The translations under genes were made by a program, and so were the position numbers. Below, piece by piece: positions 8,020-15,423 of a stretch of DNA of 40,895 nucleotides (position 1 is its first letter; every line of letters starts with the position of its first letter). The notes under the pieces were generated by a model that made no database searches, had not been told where the DNA came from, and worked only from the letters and a program-made list of their open reading frames with translations. Origin of the DNA: Roseivirga sp. (GTDB taxonomy: Bacteria; Bacteroidota; Bacteroidia; Cytophagales; Cyclobacteriaceae); contig JAJCYM010000058.1 in the NCBI GenBank assembly GCA_029262895.1, positions 1 to 40,895 on the forward strand, in the 5' to 3' direction.

Positions 8020-8691
8020 TTAATTAAATGTGCCAATGCCAAATGGTATTCTGAAAGGCTTACAGTAAATCAACACGAAATCGTAGGAGTTCAATTGGGC
8101 CTCGGTCATGGGTATGGTATAAGTCTGAGCACCAGAATTGCTTCTTAGTTTTGCAACCTCAACACCTCCGGAAACACTGGTTCTGGAATTCGACAAGTAT
8201 ACGTAGAGTCCCGGGCCATTTGACGATGAGAAATCTGCACCGAGGGCCAACTCAAGTTCGTTGCCCATTTCTCGCAGAACAAATCCACCGTTTACCGTAT
8301 AATCTCTATTTCCCATAAATACTCCGGCTCTCTCAGTTAAGGGAACTTCCGTCACCATAGCCGCGACACCTACTTTTATTGAATCAATTACGGCCTGAAA
8401 GCTGGCTCTTATATAGGCGTGACCAGTCATTAGGGCTCGGGCAACTCCACTATCATCCACGCTTATGATCGTTGGATCAGAACTGGACCAATTCAATGAT
8501 ACCTCTTCCTTCTGATTGAACATATTAAAATAGTCGGCCTGAAAAGTGAAAGACTCTCCTATCTGAATACTATCTACACTCCGGCTAATTGATACATCAG
8601 CCGGCACCTCCAATTCCTCCACGATATCTGTGCCTATGCAGCCATAGAATGCCAGCACCAACACAATCGGCATATACTTTATGAGTTTCAT
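8020..8691 (-). CDS. lipoprotein with Big_2-like and DM13 domains
   Basis: The product has 223 residues with a lipoprotein signal (Cys18 in VLAFYGCIGT). Residues about 30-110 form an Ig-like Big_2-type domain (SVDSIQIGESFTFQADYF, LNWSSSDPTIISVDDSGVARAL, GHAYIRASF). Residues about 118-220 match the DM13 domain: RDYTVNGGFVLREMGNELEL, DFSSSNGPGLYVYLSNS, then AQTYTIP and a C-terminal VLIYCKPFRIPFGIG with the conserved cysteine. DM13 domains are thought to take part in extracellular redox or electron-transfer reactions, partly through that Cys; this is family knowledge, not shown here. The gene lies 6 bp after the kinase and 7 bp before the barrel gene, so lipoprotein and barrel are probably outputs of the two-component system. 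Confidence 0.82.
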   Translation of the reverse strand: MKLIKYMPIVLVLAFYGCIGTDIVEELEVPADVSISRSVDSIQIGESFTFQADYFNMFNQKEEVSLNWSSSDPTIISVDDSGVARALMTGHAYIRASFQAVIDSIKVGVAAMVTEVPLTERAGVFMGNRDYTVNGGFVLREMGNELELALGADFSSSNGPGLYVYLSNSRTSVSGGVEVAKLRSNSGAQTYTIPMTEAQLNSYDFVLIYCKPFRIPFGIGTFN

Positions 8692-8697
8692 ATTTAT

Positions 8698-10194
8698 TTA
8701 TTGGTGATAGGGTAATTGAAACGAAAATGAAGTTCCCTGATTGATTCTGCTCGTCAGGTCGATCGTGGCATCATGAATTTCCAAAATCTTCTTCACAATT
8801 GCCAAGCCGAGGCCGGTATTCTTATTATCCAATCCCAAGCGCTTGTCCCCAATATGATAGCGATCAAAAACAAAAGGAACCTGGTCTTCAGGAATACCTA
8901 CACCCGTATCCGACACTTGGATTTCCACATCATCAATACGCTCGTTGGTTTTGATGGTGATGGTGCCGCCCTCCGGGGTAAATTTCAGGGCATTATCAAT
9001 TAAATTTTGAAGTACACGCTCAATTAAAGCCACATCTGCATTGACCAACTTGATATTATTGGAAATCACTGATTGAATCAGAACACCCTTTCTTCGAGCC
9101 AAAATCAAATGTTTCTGCACCACATCCTGAATAAGCTCATGGATAAAGAAAGGCTCTTTTTTGGGTGTTATCTGTTTAGATTCCAACTTGGAAAGTTCAA
9201 AAAGCTCGCCCACCATTTTCTTTAGCTTTTCGGTACCATCTAAAACAATTTGCAGGTATTTATCTCTCTCTTCGGTACTAAGATCATTCTTCTTCATCAT
9301 CATGGTTTCCACATAACCATGGATCACAGCCAATGGAGTCCTTAGGTCATGAGAAACGTTACCAACAAGCTCCCTTCTTAGGTTCTCCATGGACTTGAGG
9401 TTCTCGATGTTCCCCACAATCGTATCGGCCATATCATTATAAGCGATGGCCAGATTGTTAAATTCTCTGCCCGCTTTTGTCTCTATTCTTGCTTCCAGAT
9501 CCCCATTTCTAAACCTCCTCACTGCAGAAATGATCTTGGTCAAATTTCGTGTGATAAACCATATGGCAATCAGTCCAACAATCAGGGCCGCCATTAGTGT
9601 GACTAACATTGTTTTTCCTCCAAGCATGGTAATGTAGTCCTTCCATAAAGTAGATGCCACCGACTGATACAGGTCACCAGCCAATACCACATAGACATAC
9701 CCTAAAAGCACATCATTGTCCATTATAGGAGCAGCACTGAATATTTGTTCGATTTCGGGATGTCTTGGATCATCGCCCAAAATGCATTGCTCTCCTGCAG
9801 TGGTAATAAATTCAGCGATGGGTTCAATACGCACGTCTTCCATGATCACCTTTTTATAGGGAGCCACGTAATTGAGAATCTTACCTTCCGGATCAAGTAG
9901 GTAAACCTCGATACTAGGGTTAATGGCCATCAGATGATGCATGATGTCATCCATAGCAGCTTCGTCTACTTTTCCGTCCACAAAGGTTGGTTTTACTTCT
10001 TTGATAATGCTTTGTGCTATTGGCGCATTGAGTCGTTGGTTTCTTTCCTGAAAATACTTTTCAGCAGCGGCAGTAGACAGCTTGATATGCGCCAACCCCA
10101 CTATAACCAGGAGTACGAAAAAGGTTGCGGAAAGCTTCCAAAACAGACTTATTCGTTTGTTCTCTTTATTGTTTAAGCTGGCCATGTTCTTCAT
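8698..10194 (-). CDS. sensor histidine kinase
   Basis: The product has 498 residues and two membrane helices (about 19-39 and 194-215) that flank a periplasmic sensor region (about 40-190, including IEVYLLDPEGKILNYVAP, PAS/Cache-like). A HAMP linker follows (about 212-265; RNLTKIISAVRRFRNGDLEARIE). The HisKA phosphoacceptor is His282 in GNVSHDLRTPLAV. The ATPase domain has the N box NLIDNALKF (Asn397 and Asn401), G1 DTGVGIP (429-435), an F box near FDRYHIG and G2 NTGLGLAIVK (459-468). The first ATG overlaps the 3' end of the response-regulator gene by 29 bp; an alternative ATG three codons later is possible. The overlap indicates translational coupling with the regulator. Confidence 0.93.
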   Translation of the reverse strand: MKNMASLNNKENKRISLFWKLSATFFVLLVIVGLAHIKLSTAAAEKYFQERNQRLNAPIAQSIIKEVKPTFVDGKVDEAAMDDIMHHLMAINPSIEVYLLDPEGKILNYVAPYKKVIMEDVRIEPIAEFITTAGEQCILGDDPRHPEIEQIFSAAPIMDNDVLLGYVYVVLAGDLYQSVASTLWKDYITMLGGKTMLVTLMAALIVGLIAIWFITRNLTKIISAVRRFRNGDLEARIETKAGREFNNLAIAYNDMADTIVGNIENLKSMENLRRELVGNVSHDLRTPLAVIHGYVETMMMKKNDLSTEERDKYLQIVLDGTEKLKKMVGELFELSKLESKQITPKKEPFFIHELIQDVVQKHLILARRKGVLIQSVISNNIKLVNADVALIERVLQNLIDNALKFTPEGGTITIKTNERIDDVEIQVSDTGVGIPEDQVPFVFDRYHIGDKRLGLDNKNTGLGLAIVKKILEIHDATIDLTSRINQGTSFSFQLPYHQ

Positions 10195-10900
10195 TTATTA
10201 GTTCATCATTGAAACGATACCCTATTCCCCAGGTAGTCAGAATGTACTTCGGCTTCGAAAGGTCTTTTTCGATCTTAACCCTAAGCCTATTGATGTGAGA
10301 GTTGACCGTGTGCTCATAGCCCGCAAACTCATACCCCCAAATAATGCTGAGCAATCGTTCTCGTGAGTAACTGGTACCCGGATTTGAAGCCATAAGAGCC
10401 AACAAATCAAACTCCTTAGGAGTCAGGTCGACCCGTTCATTGTCCAAAATGACCTTGCGTTTATTTTTATCTATTACCAATTCTTCGAAATAGAGCGTTT
10501 CTGAATCCGGGTCTTTCGCAGGTGTACTTAAAATATCAACACGCCTCATAATTGCCTTGACTCTGGCTATGAGTTCACGCACGCTAAAAGGTTTGGTCAG
10601 GTAGTCATCCGCACCCATCTCCAATCCGAGTACCTTGTCAATTTCCTCAGATCTGGCTGTAAGCATTAATATTGGAGTTCTTATTTCAGCCGCCCTTAGC
10701 GCGCGACATATTTCCAATCCGTCTTTACCAGGCAACATTACATCCAAAATAATAATGTCGAATTCCATCTTCAGCGCTACCTGCAGGGCTTCATCACCAT
10801 GATCAATCACCATGGTTTGACAACCCATATCTTTCAAATGAATCTCAATAAGTCCACTGATATCTTTGTCATCTTCGACAATGAGCACGCTCTTTTCCAT
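10166..10900 (-). CDS. OmpR-family response regulator
   Basis: The product has 244 residues. The receiver domain (about 3-115) has acidic Asp10-Asp11, phosphoacceptor Asp53 (IIILDVMLPGKDG), Thr81 (LMLTARSEE) and Lys103 (YLTKPFSVREL). The C-terminal winged helix (about 135-238) is of the OmpR/PhoB type, with VDLTPKEFDLLALMASNPG, the recognition region YEHTVNSHINRLRVKIE and the wing WGIGYRF. It is the first gene of an operon with its cognate kinase and two envelope genes. A direct GTGATA repeat begins 24 bp upstream of its start and recurs before the lipoprotein at 6015-6905, consistent with autoregulation and control of that second gene. Confidence 0.95.
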   Translation of the reverse strand: MEKSVLIVEDDKDISGLIEIHLKDMGCQTMVIDHGDEALQVALKMEFDIIILDVMLPGKDGLEICRALRAAEIRTPILMLTARSEEIDKVLGLEMGADDYLTKPFSVRELIARVKAIMRRVDILSTPAKDPDSETLYFEELVIDKNKRKVILDNERVDLTPKEFDLLALMASNPGTSYSRERLLSIIWGYEFAGYEHTVNSHINRLRVKIEKDLSKPKYILTTWGIGYRFNDELINEEHGQLKQ

Positions 10901-10923
10901 AAGTTTTCAATTTGGGTTGAACT

Positions 10924-10954
10924 TATCACAAATCTATCACGACAAACTCAACAA
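10924..10954 (-). promoter_or_regulatory. GTGATA direct-repeat box upstream of the two-component operon
   Basis: On the minus strand this reads TTGTTGAGTTTGTC followed by GTGATAGATTTGTGATA, with GTGATA repeated exactly 11 bp apart. The same stretch contains TAGATTTG (10936-10929), which fits the Bacteroidota -7 consensus TAnnTTTG, so the presumed regulator site and promoter overlap. The copy at 6942-6972 keeps both GTGATA hexamers and the AACTCAACAA end but has a weaker -7 match. Confidence 0.55.
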
Positions 10955-11086
10955 TGTGTAAAGCCAATATTTAAGCCATGAATGACCAAAAGGTTCAACA
11001 ATATTTGAAAGGGCACAACAGCGGTGATGGAATTATCCTTTCAAAAAATTGGTTCGGAAGGACAACAGAACGACATTTGAGGTTAT

Positions 11087-11094
11087 TATTTTTG
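11087..11094 (+). promoter_or_regulatory. candidate -7 promoter element
   Basis: TATTTTTG fits the Bacteroidota TAnnTTTG consensus. It ends only 4 bp before the ATG at 11099, so if used the transcript would be leaderless or nearly so. No convincing TTTG-type -33 element is present at the usual distance, so this is weak. Confidence 0.3.
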
Positions 11095-11098
11095 AATT

Positions 11099-11599
11099 AT
11101 GTTGACTCCATTTGACAGACTTAGTGATACATCCAGAATATGGGTTTATCAGGCCGACAGACCGCTGACGGCTGATGAGCAAAGTGAAATACTTGAAAAC
11201 ACCTTGAATTTCATTTCAAAATGGGCCGCTCATGGCCAGGACCTGCAAGCCGCAGCAACCATTAGATACAATCAAATCCTAATTATTGGAGCTGACGAAT
11301 CTTTTAATATGGCCTCAGGTTGTTCCATCGATTCTTCTGTTCACTTTGTACAACAATTGGGAGATAGGTTCTCAATTGACTTTTTTGACCGGATGAAACT
11401 GGGCTTCTTAATTAATGAAACCGTGAAAATTATGCCTTTATCCGAAATTAAGGCATCAATTGAACGTCAGGAAATAGACAAAGACAGCCTGTTCTTTCAA
11501 AACACAATTACGGCTAAAAAGGAACTGGAAGGCAATTGGCTCGTTAAAGCAGGGGAAAGTTGGCTGAAAAGATACTTTAACGTTCACGAAAGCGTATAA
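11099..11599 (+). CDS. conserved Bacteroidota protein often labelled 'ABC transporter ATPase'
   Basis: The product has 166 residues and no signal peptide. I recognise the pattern (TPFDRLSDTSRIWVYQADRPL, NQILIIGADESFNMASGCSID, SSVHFVQQLG, IDFFDRMKLGFL, WLKRYF at the end) as a small cytoplasmic protein family widespread in Bacteroidota. Databases tend to call it an ABC transporter ATPase, but there is no Walker A motif (no GxxxxGKS/T), no LSGGQ signature and the protein is too short for an ATPase domain, so that name should not be carried over. Its role is unknown. It is divergent from the response-regulator operon and lies 21 bp upstream of the PorE-like lipoprotein gene on the same strand, possibly as one transcript. 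Confidence 0.8.
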   Translation: MLTPFDRLSDTSRIWVYQADRPLTADEQSEILENTLNFISKWAAHGQDLQAAATIRYNQILIIGADESFNMASGCSIDSSVHFVQQLGDRFSIDFFDRMKLGFLINETVKIMPLSEIKASIERQEIDKDSLFFQNTITAKKELEGNWLVKAGESWLKRYFNVHESV

Positions 11600-11620
11600 T
11601 AAATAGCTAATTTGCTAGAG

Positions 11621-13639
11621 ATGAGAAAAAACAAATTCTACCTCATTCTGCTCATGGTCACCAGTATGGTGGCCTGTAAGTCTTCCCAGAACTTTCTGGG
11701 CATTGATACGCCTGCAACTACAACCACGGCAAGTACCAATGAGTCTGAGAATCAAGGCAAGTCTGTAAAAATCAAAAAGAGCTATCAGAATGAGGAATAT
11801 GAAAAGGCCGTCAGAGAATATTCCGATGAATTAAAGGACGATCCGGAATCACCGGTTTTCAACTATTACATTGCCGAATCTTATCGCAAGCTCGGAAAGG
11901 TGTATATGGCGAAAGACCACTATGCCAAAGCCATTACAGGAGGTTATAATGATGATGAGATGGAGCTGCATTATGCGAAAGCCCTAAAGGCCAATGCAGA
12001 TTATGACGAGGCTGAACGCGTTTTACAGAATTATCTTGAATATGTAACTGTAGCCAAATTCGAGGATCGTGCAAAGAGAGAGCTTGCCAATCTCAAAAAA
12101 ATCGACAGCCTGGAGTTAATTGTTAAGAAAATTGAAATCTCTGAAGCCACAGCCCTTAACACTGAGAATTCTGAGTACAGTCCCTTTGTACATGACAATG
12201 AAATCTATTTCGCAGCCACACGTGAAGCCTCGACTTTTGAGCGTTTTGGTGTGCCTTTTAGTGATATTTATAAAGCAAAGATTGACGGTCTTACCATAGA
12301 TGGCTCTTCTGTTGCTCCACTTCCAGAATTATTTAATGAGAGCGAGATCAACGAAGGTTCATTGGCCATTTCTCCTGATGGCAACACACTGGTATTTGCC
12401 AAAGGAAATTCAGATGCCAAAAGAGGCCGGGATAATGTCAACCTTTTCATGTCCACTAAACGGAACGGCCAATGGTCTTCTCCGGTGATCATGCCCATAA
12501 GTGATCCAAAATCCTGGGATTCTAGCCCCGCCTTCAGTAGAAATGGCAGAACCATATATTTTGCCTCAGATCGACCGGGAGGTTTTGGAGGGTCAGACAT
12601 TTATAGTGCTAAATTAAATGAAAGAGGCAGATGGGCTGATGTTAACAATATGGGTGCGACCATCAACACTGCCGAAGATGAAATATTTCCATACGTTTCT
12701 CCTGATGAAAAGCTCTATTTCTCTTCTGACGGACATGTCGGATTTGGTATGTTGGACATTTTTGTGGCAGTTCGTAAGTCTGGTAAAGTGACAATTGAGA
12801 ATATGGGGCCATCTGTGAATTCTGCTTATGACGATTTTGGCCTGGTTTACTCTGACCATCCATTTGAAGGTTTTTTCACGTCAAACAGGCCAGGAGGTGC
12901 GGGTGCCGATGATATCTACAGCCTGGTGGATGACTCACCAGAGCATAAGAAAATTCAATACGTGCTTAAAGGAAAGTCTTATACCCTGAATGAAGATAGT
13001 ACGCAGGTCATCCTCGCAGGTGTTAGGATAAGACTGATGACCAGAGAAGGGGAGCAAATAGACGATATGATTACTGGGCGAGGTGGCATCTTCGAATTTC
13101 CAGTAGATCCCGAAATGGAATATGTACTGGTTGGAGAAAAGACTGATTTCTTTACGGATAGAAGAGGTTTTTCTACACTTGGACAGGGCATTGCTCCAGA
13201 GGATTTAGTAGAGCGAGCGATTACTAAGGAGTTTAATGCCTTTGTGGAATTGAATCCTATTATTGAGGACGCTGCGATAGTATTGCAGAACATTCTCTAT
13301 GATCTGAACAAAGCAGAGATTCGACCAGATGCTGCTGTAGAATTAGACAAGCTGGTTCAACTACTCAATGACAATCCTGATATTAAAATTGAGTTGAGTT
13401 CGCATACTGATTCAAGAGCCGGAGATGACTTTAACCAAGACCTCTCACAACGAAGGGCACAGGCTGCGGTTGACTATATCATTTCTAAGGGCATATCGCG
13501 CGAAAGGTTGGTTGCCAAAGGCTATGGAGAATCTCAGTTGGTCAATGGCTGCGACAACGATAATCTTGGATGCACTGAAGAACAACACCAGGCAAATCGT
13601 AGAACGGAATTCAAAGTAACCGACAAGGGCGGCAACTAA
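11621..13639 (+). CDS. PorE-like OmpA-family lipoprotein (TPR, beta-propeller, CRD, OmpA)
   Basis: The start is the ATG at 11621; a TTG three codons upstream is in frame but spoils the signal sequence. The product has 672 residues with a lipoprotein signal (Cys19, SMVACKSS). Domains in order: TPR-like helices (about 55-145, LGKVYMAKDHYAKAI and ADYDEAERVLQNYL), a PD40/WD40-like beta-propeller (about 185-437, blades such as SPAFSRNGRTIYFASDRPGG and VSPDEKLYFSSDG), a carboxypeptidase-regulatory-like domain (about 448-520) and an OmpA peptidoglycan-binding domain (about 550-668, LSSHTDSRAGDD and LSQRRAQAAVDYI, with a Cys644/Cys651 pair). This is the domain order of PorE, the T9SS lipoprotein of Porphyromonas gingivalis that links the secretion machine to peptidoglycan. 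Bacteroidota carry several paralogs of this layout, so the specific role is inferred. Confidence 0.85.
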   Translation: MRKNKFYLILLMVTSMVACKSSQNFLGIDTPATTTTASTNESENQGKSVKIKKSYQNEEYEKAVREYSDELKDDPESPVFNYYIAESYRKLGKVYMAKDHYAKAITGGYNDDEMELHYAKALKANADYDEAERVLQNYLEYVTVAKFEDRAKRELANLKKIDSLELIVKKIEISEATALNTENSEYSPFVHDNEIYFAATREASTFERFGVPFSDIYKAKIDGLTIDGSSVAPLPELFNESEINEGSLAISPDGNTLVFAKGNSDAKRGRDNVNLFMSTKRNGQWSSPVIMPISDPKSWDSSPAFSRNGRTIYFASDRPGGFGGSDIYSAKLNERGRWADVNNMGATINTAEDEIFPYVSPDEKLYFSSDGHVGFGMLDIFVAVRKSGKVTIENMGPSVNSAYDDFGLVYSDHPFEGFFTSNRPGGAGADDIYSLVDDSPEHKKIQYVLKGKSYTLNEDSTQVILAGVRIRLMTREGEQIDDMITGRGGIFEFPVDPEMEYVLVGEKTDFFTDRRGFSTLGQGIAPEDLVERAITKEFNAFVELNPIIEDAAIVLQNILYDLNKAEIRPDAAVELDKLVQLLNDNPDIKIELSSHTDSRAGDDFNQDLSQRRAQAAVDYIISKGISRERLVAKGYGESQLVNGCDNDNLGCTEEQHQANRRTEFKVTDKGGN

Positions 13640-13662
13640 TCTAAAGGCACTAGATAAATTTG

Positions 13663-13697
13663 AATAGCCACGAGTTTAAACTCATGGCTATTTTTTG
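13663..13697 (+). terminator. rho-independent terminator after the PorE-like gene
   Basis: AATAGCCA (13663-13670) pairs with TGGCTATT (13685-13692). Inside it GAGTTT and AAACTC continue the stem past a single mismatch. A run of six T (13691-13696) follows. It begins 23 bp after the stop codon. Confidence 0.85.
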
Positions 13698-14122
13698 TTG
13701 AATCTCATTGCAAAAATGATGCATTTCTAAGGAGTAGCCCTACTTCGATTTAATAAGACTTTTAAAAAAGATACTTCGTTCCTCAGTAAAAGAAAGGATT
13801 GCTCGTAGAGATCGCTTTCTTTTAATGAGTTTAGCCAATAACCCTCCATATGGTAAGGACTGCAACCATTGCATCATAAGAAATCGGTTTATACTTCAAC
13901 TCCGTTCAGCGCTTGGAGGGGGGCTGTCCACTGTCAGCGTGACCATTGATTGATTCAGATGCCATGAAAGTCTCGGCCAATTCAATGGTTTTGACAGTGG
14001 CGTCTTTTCTTTTCCTTCTTTTCTTTGGTCGTACAAAGAAAAGGAGAAGCTTGATCGACAGGATCAATAATACCTAGTTCAAGAACCTCTTTTTTATATT
14101 TTTGTGTCTCAATTTGAATCAC
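13698..14122. repeat. gene-free stretch with three clustered palindromes and a candidate purM promoter
   Basis: No convincing gene was seen between the terminator and purM. The stretch holds a nested palindrome (CCACTGTCA 13928-13936 with TGACAGTGG 13992-14000; inside it ACCATTGA 13942-13949 with TCAATGGT 13982-13989). A second hairpin is CTTTTCTTTG 14018-14027 with CAAAGAAAAG 14034-14043, and a third is TTGATC 14051-14056 with GATCAA 14062-14067. The cluster looks like an interspersed palindromic repeat or a remnant of a mobile element. TATTTTTG at 14097-14104 fits the TAnnTTTG -7 consensus, 18 bp before the purM start. Confidence 0.5.
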
Positions 14123-15286
14123 ATGAGTGAGCGGTACATGCAACGAGGCGTTTCTGCCTCCAAGGAAGATGTTCATAATGCCATCAAAAACCTGGATAAA
14201 GGCGTTTTCCCAAATGCTTTTTGCAAGGTAGTTCCCGACTATTTGGGTGGTGATGAGGCCTATTGCAATATCATGCATGCCGATGGTGCAGGAACCAAGT
14301 CCTCGCTTGCTTATATGTACTGGAAAGAAACTGGTGATTTAAATGTCTGGAAAGGCATAGCACAAGATGCCATCATCATGAATATTGACGACCTGCTTTG
14401 TGTGGGTGCGGTAGATAATATTCTGCTTTCTTCAACCATAGGCAGAAATAAGAACCTGATCCCAGGTGAAGTAATATCAGCGTTGATCAATGGTACCGAA
14501 GAGGTACTGCAAATGCTCAGGGACAATGGTGTTAATATTATTAGCACAGGAGGCGAGACTGCTGACCTAGGTGACTTGGTGCGCACGGTAGTTGTCGACA
14601 GTACGGTGAATGCCCGTATGAAAAGAGAAGATGTGATCACCAATGAAAAAATTGCCCCTGGACAGGTAATCGTTGGCCTGGCTTCCTTCGGACAAGCGAA
14701 CTACGAAGACGAATATAATGGTGGTATGGGTAGCAACGGTCTGACCTCTGCCCGTCATGACGTATTCAATTCGAGCCTGGCCGAAAAATACCCAGAGAGT
14801 TTTGACCCTTCTGTACCTTCAGACCTTGTCTATTCTGGAAGTTATAATCTCACCGACCCAGTGGTAGGCAGCCCATTGGATGCTGGTAAATTAGTCCTCT
14901 CCCCTACGAGAACCTATGCCCCCGTTATGGCCGAAATGTTAAAGCACCTTCGCCATCAAATCGGAGGATTAATCCACTGTAGTGGTGGAGCACAAACCAA
15001 GGTTTTGCACTTCGTAAATGATGTCCACATTATTAAAGACAACCTGTTTGAGCTTCCTCCACTCTTCAGAATTATTCATGAGGAGAGCGGTACCGATTGG
15101 AAAGAGATGTACAAAGTTTTCAATATGGGCCACCGGATGGAGGTCTATATTGATGAAAAATATGCCTCAGAAGTCATCTCAATGTCAGAAAGTTTTGGGG
15201 TGCCGGCTTCGATAATTGGTAGGGTTGAAGCGGTGAAAGGCAGAAAATTGACGATAAACAGCAAATTTGGTACTTTCAACTATTAG
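14123..15286 (+). CDS. purM: phosphoribosylformylglycinamidine cyclo-ligase (AIR synthase)
   Basis: I start at the ATG at 14123 (MSERYMQRGVSASKEDV); a TTG seven codons upstream is in frame but has no support. The product has 387 residues, the longer form usual in Bacteroidota. PurM converts formylglycinamidine ribonucleotide plus ATP to aminoimidazole ribonucleotide in purine synthesis, in the cytoplasm. Visible signatures are the N-terminal RGVSASKEDV, the substrate loop HADGAGTKSSLAYMYW, MNIDDLLCVGA, the conserved GGETADLGDLVRTVVVD and the C-terminal half with GGAQTKVLHFVNDVHI and VFNMGHRMEVYI, ending in a PASIIGRVE motif. No other purine gene is adjacent. It is a housekeeping gene at the left border of the giant-gene array. 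Confidence 0.87.
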   Translation: MSERYMQRGVSASKEDVHNAIKNLDKGVFPNAFCKVVPDYLGGDEAYCNIMHADGAGTKSSLAYMYWKETGDLNVWKGIAQDAIIMNIDDLLCVGAVDNILLSSTIGRNKNLIPGEVISALINGTEEVLQMLRDNGVNIISTGGETADLGDLVRTVVVDSTVNARMKREDVITNEKIAPGQVIVGLASFGQANYEDEYNGGMGSNGLTSARHDVFNSSLAEKYPESFDPSVPSDLVYSGSYNLTDPVVGSPLDAGKLVLSPTRTYAPVMAEMLKHLRHQIGGLIHCSGGAQTKVLHFVNDVHIIKDNLFELPPLFRIIHEESGTDWKEMYKVFNMGHRMEVYIDEKYASEVISMSESFGVPASIIGRVEAVKGRKLTINSKFGTFNY

Positions 15287-15378
15287 TTCGCTAGTAATCA
15301 AGTAATTACATCCAATATTTTTAGTACTAATTCAAGGTAAAACAAGCGTTTTTACGTATTTTCGTATTCACCTTGACT

Positions 15379-15398
15379 TACAGAACCCAAATTCTGTA
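15379..15398 (+). promoter_or_regulatory. leader hairpin upstream of the first giant gene
   Basis: TACAGAA (15379-15385) and TTCTGTA (15392-15398) form a perfect 7-bp stem with a CCCAAA loop, ending 25 bp before the ATG at 15424. It is not the same sequence as the hairpins before the third and fourth giant genes. Confidence 0.4.
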
Positions 15399-15423
15399 GT
15401 ACACCTAAACGCTGGCATCACCA

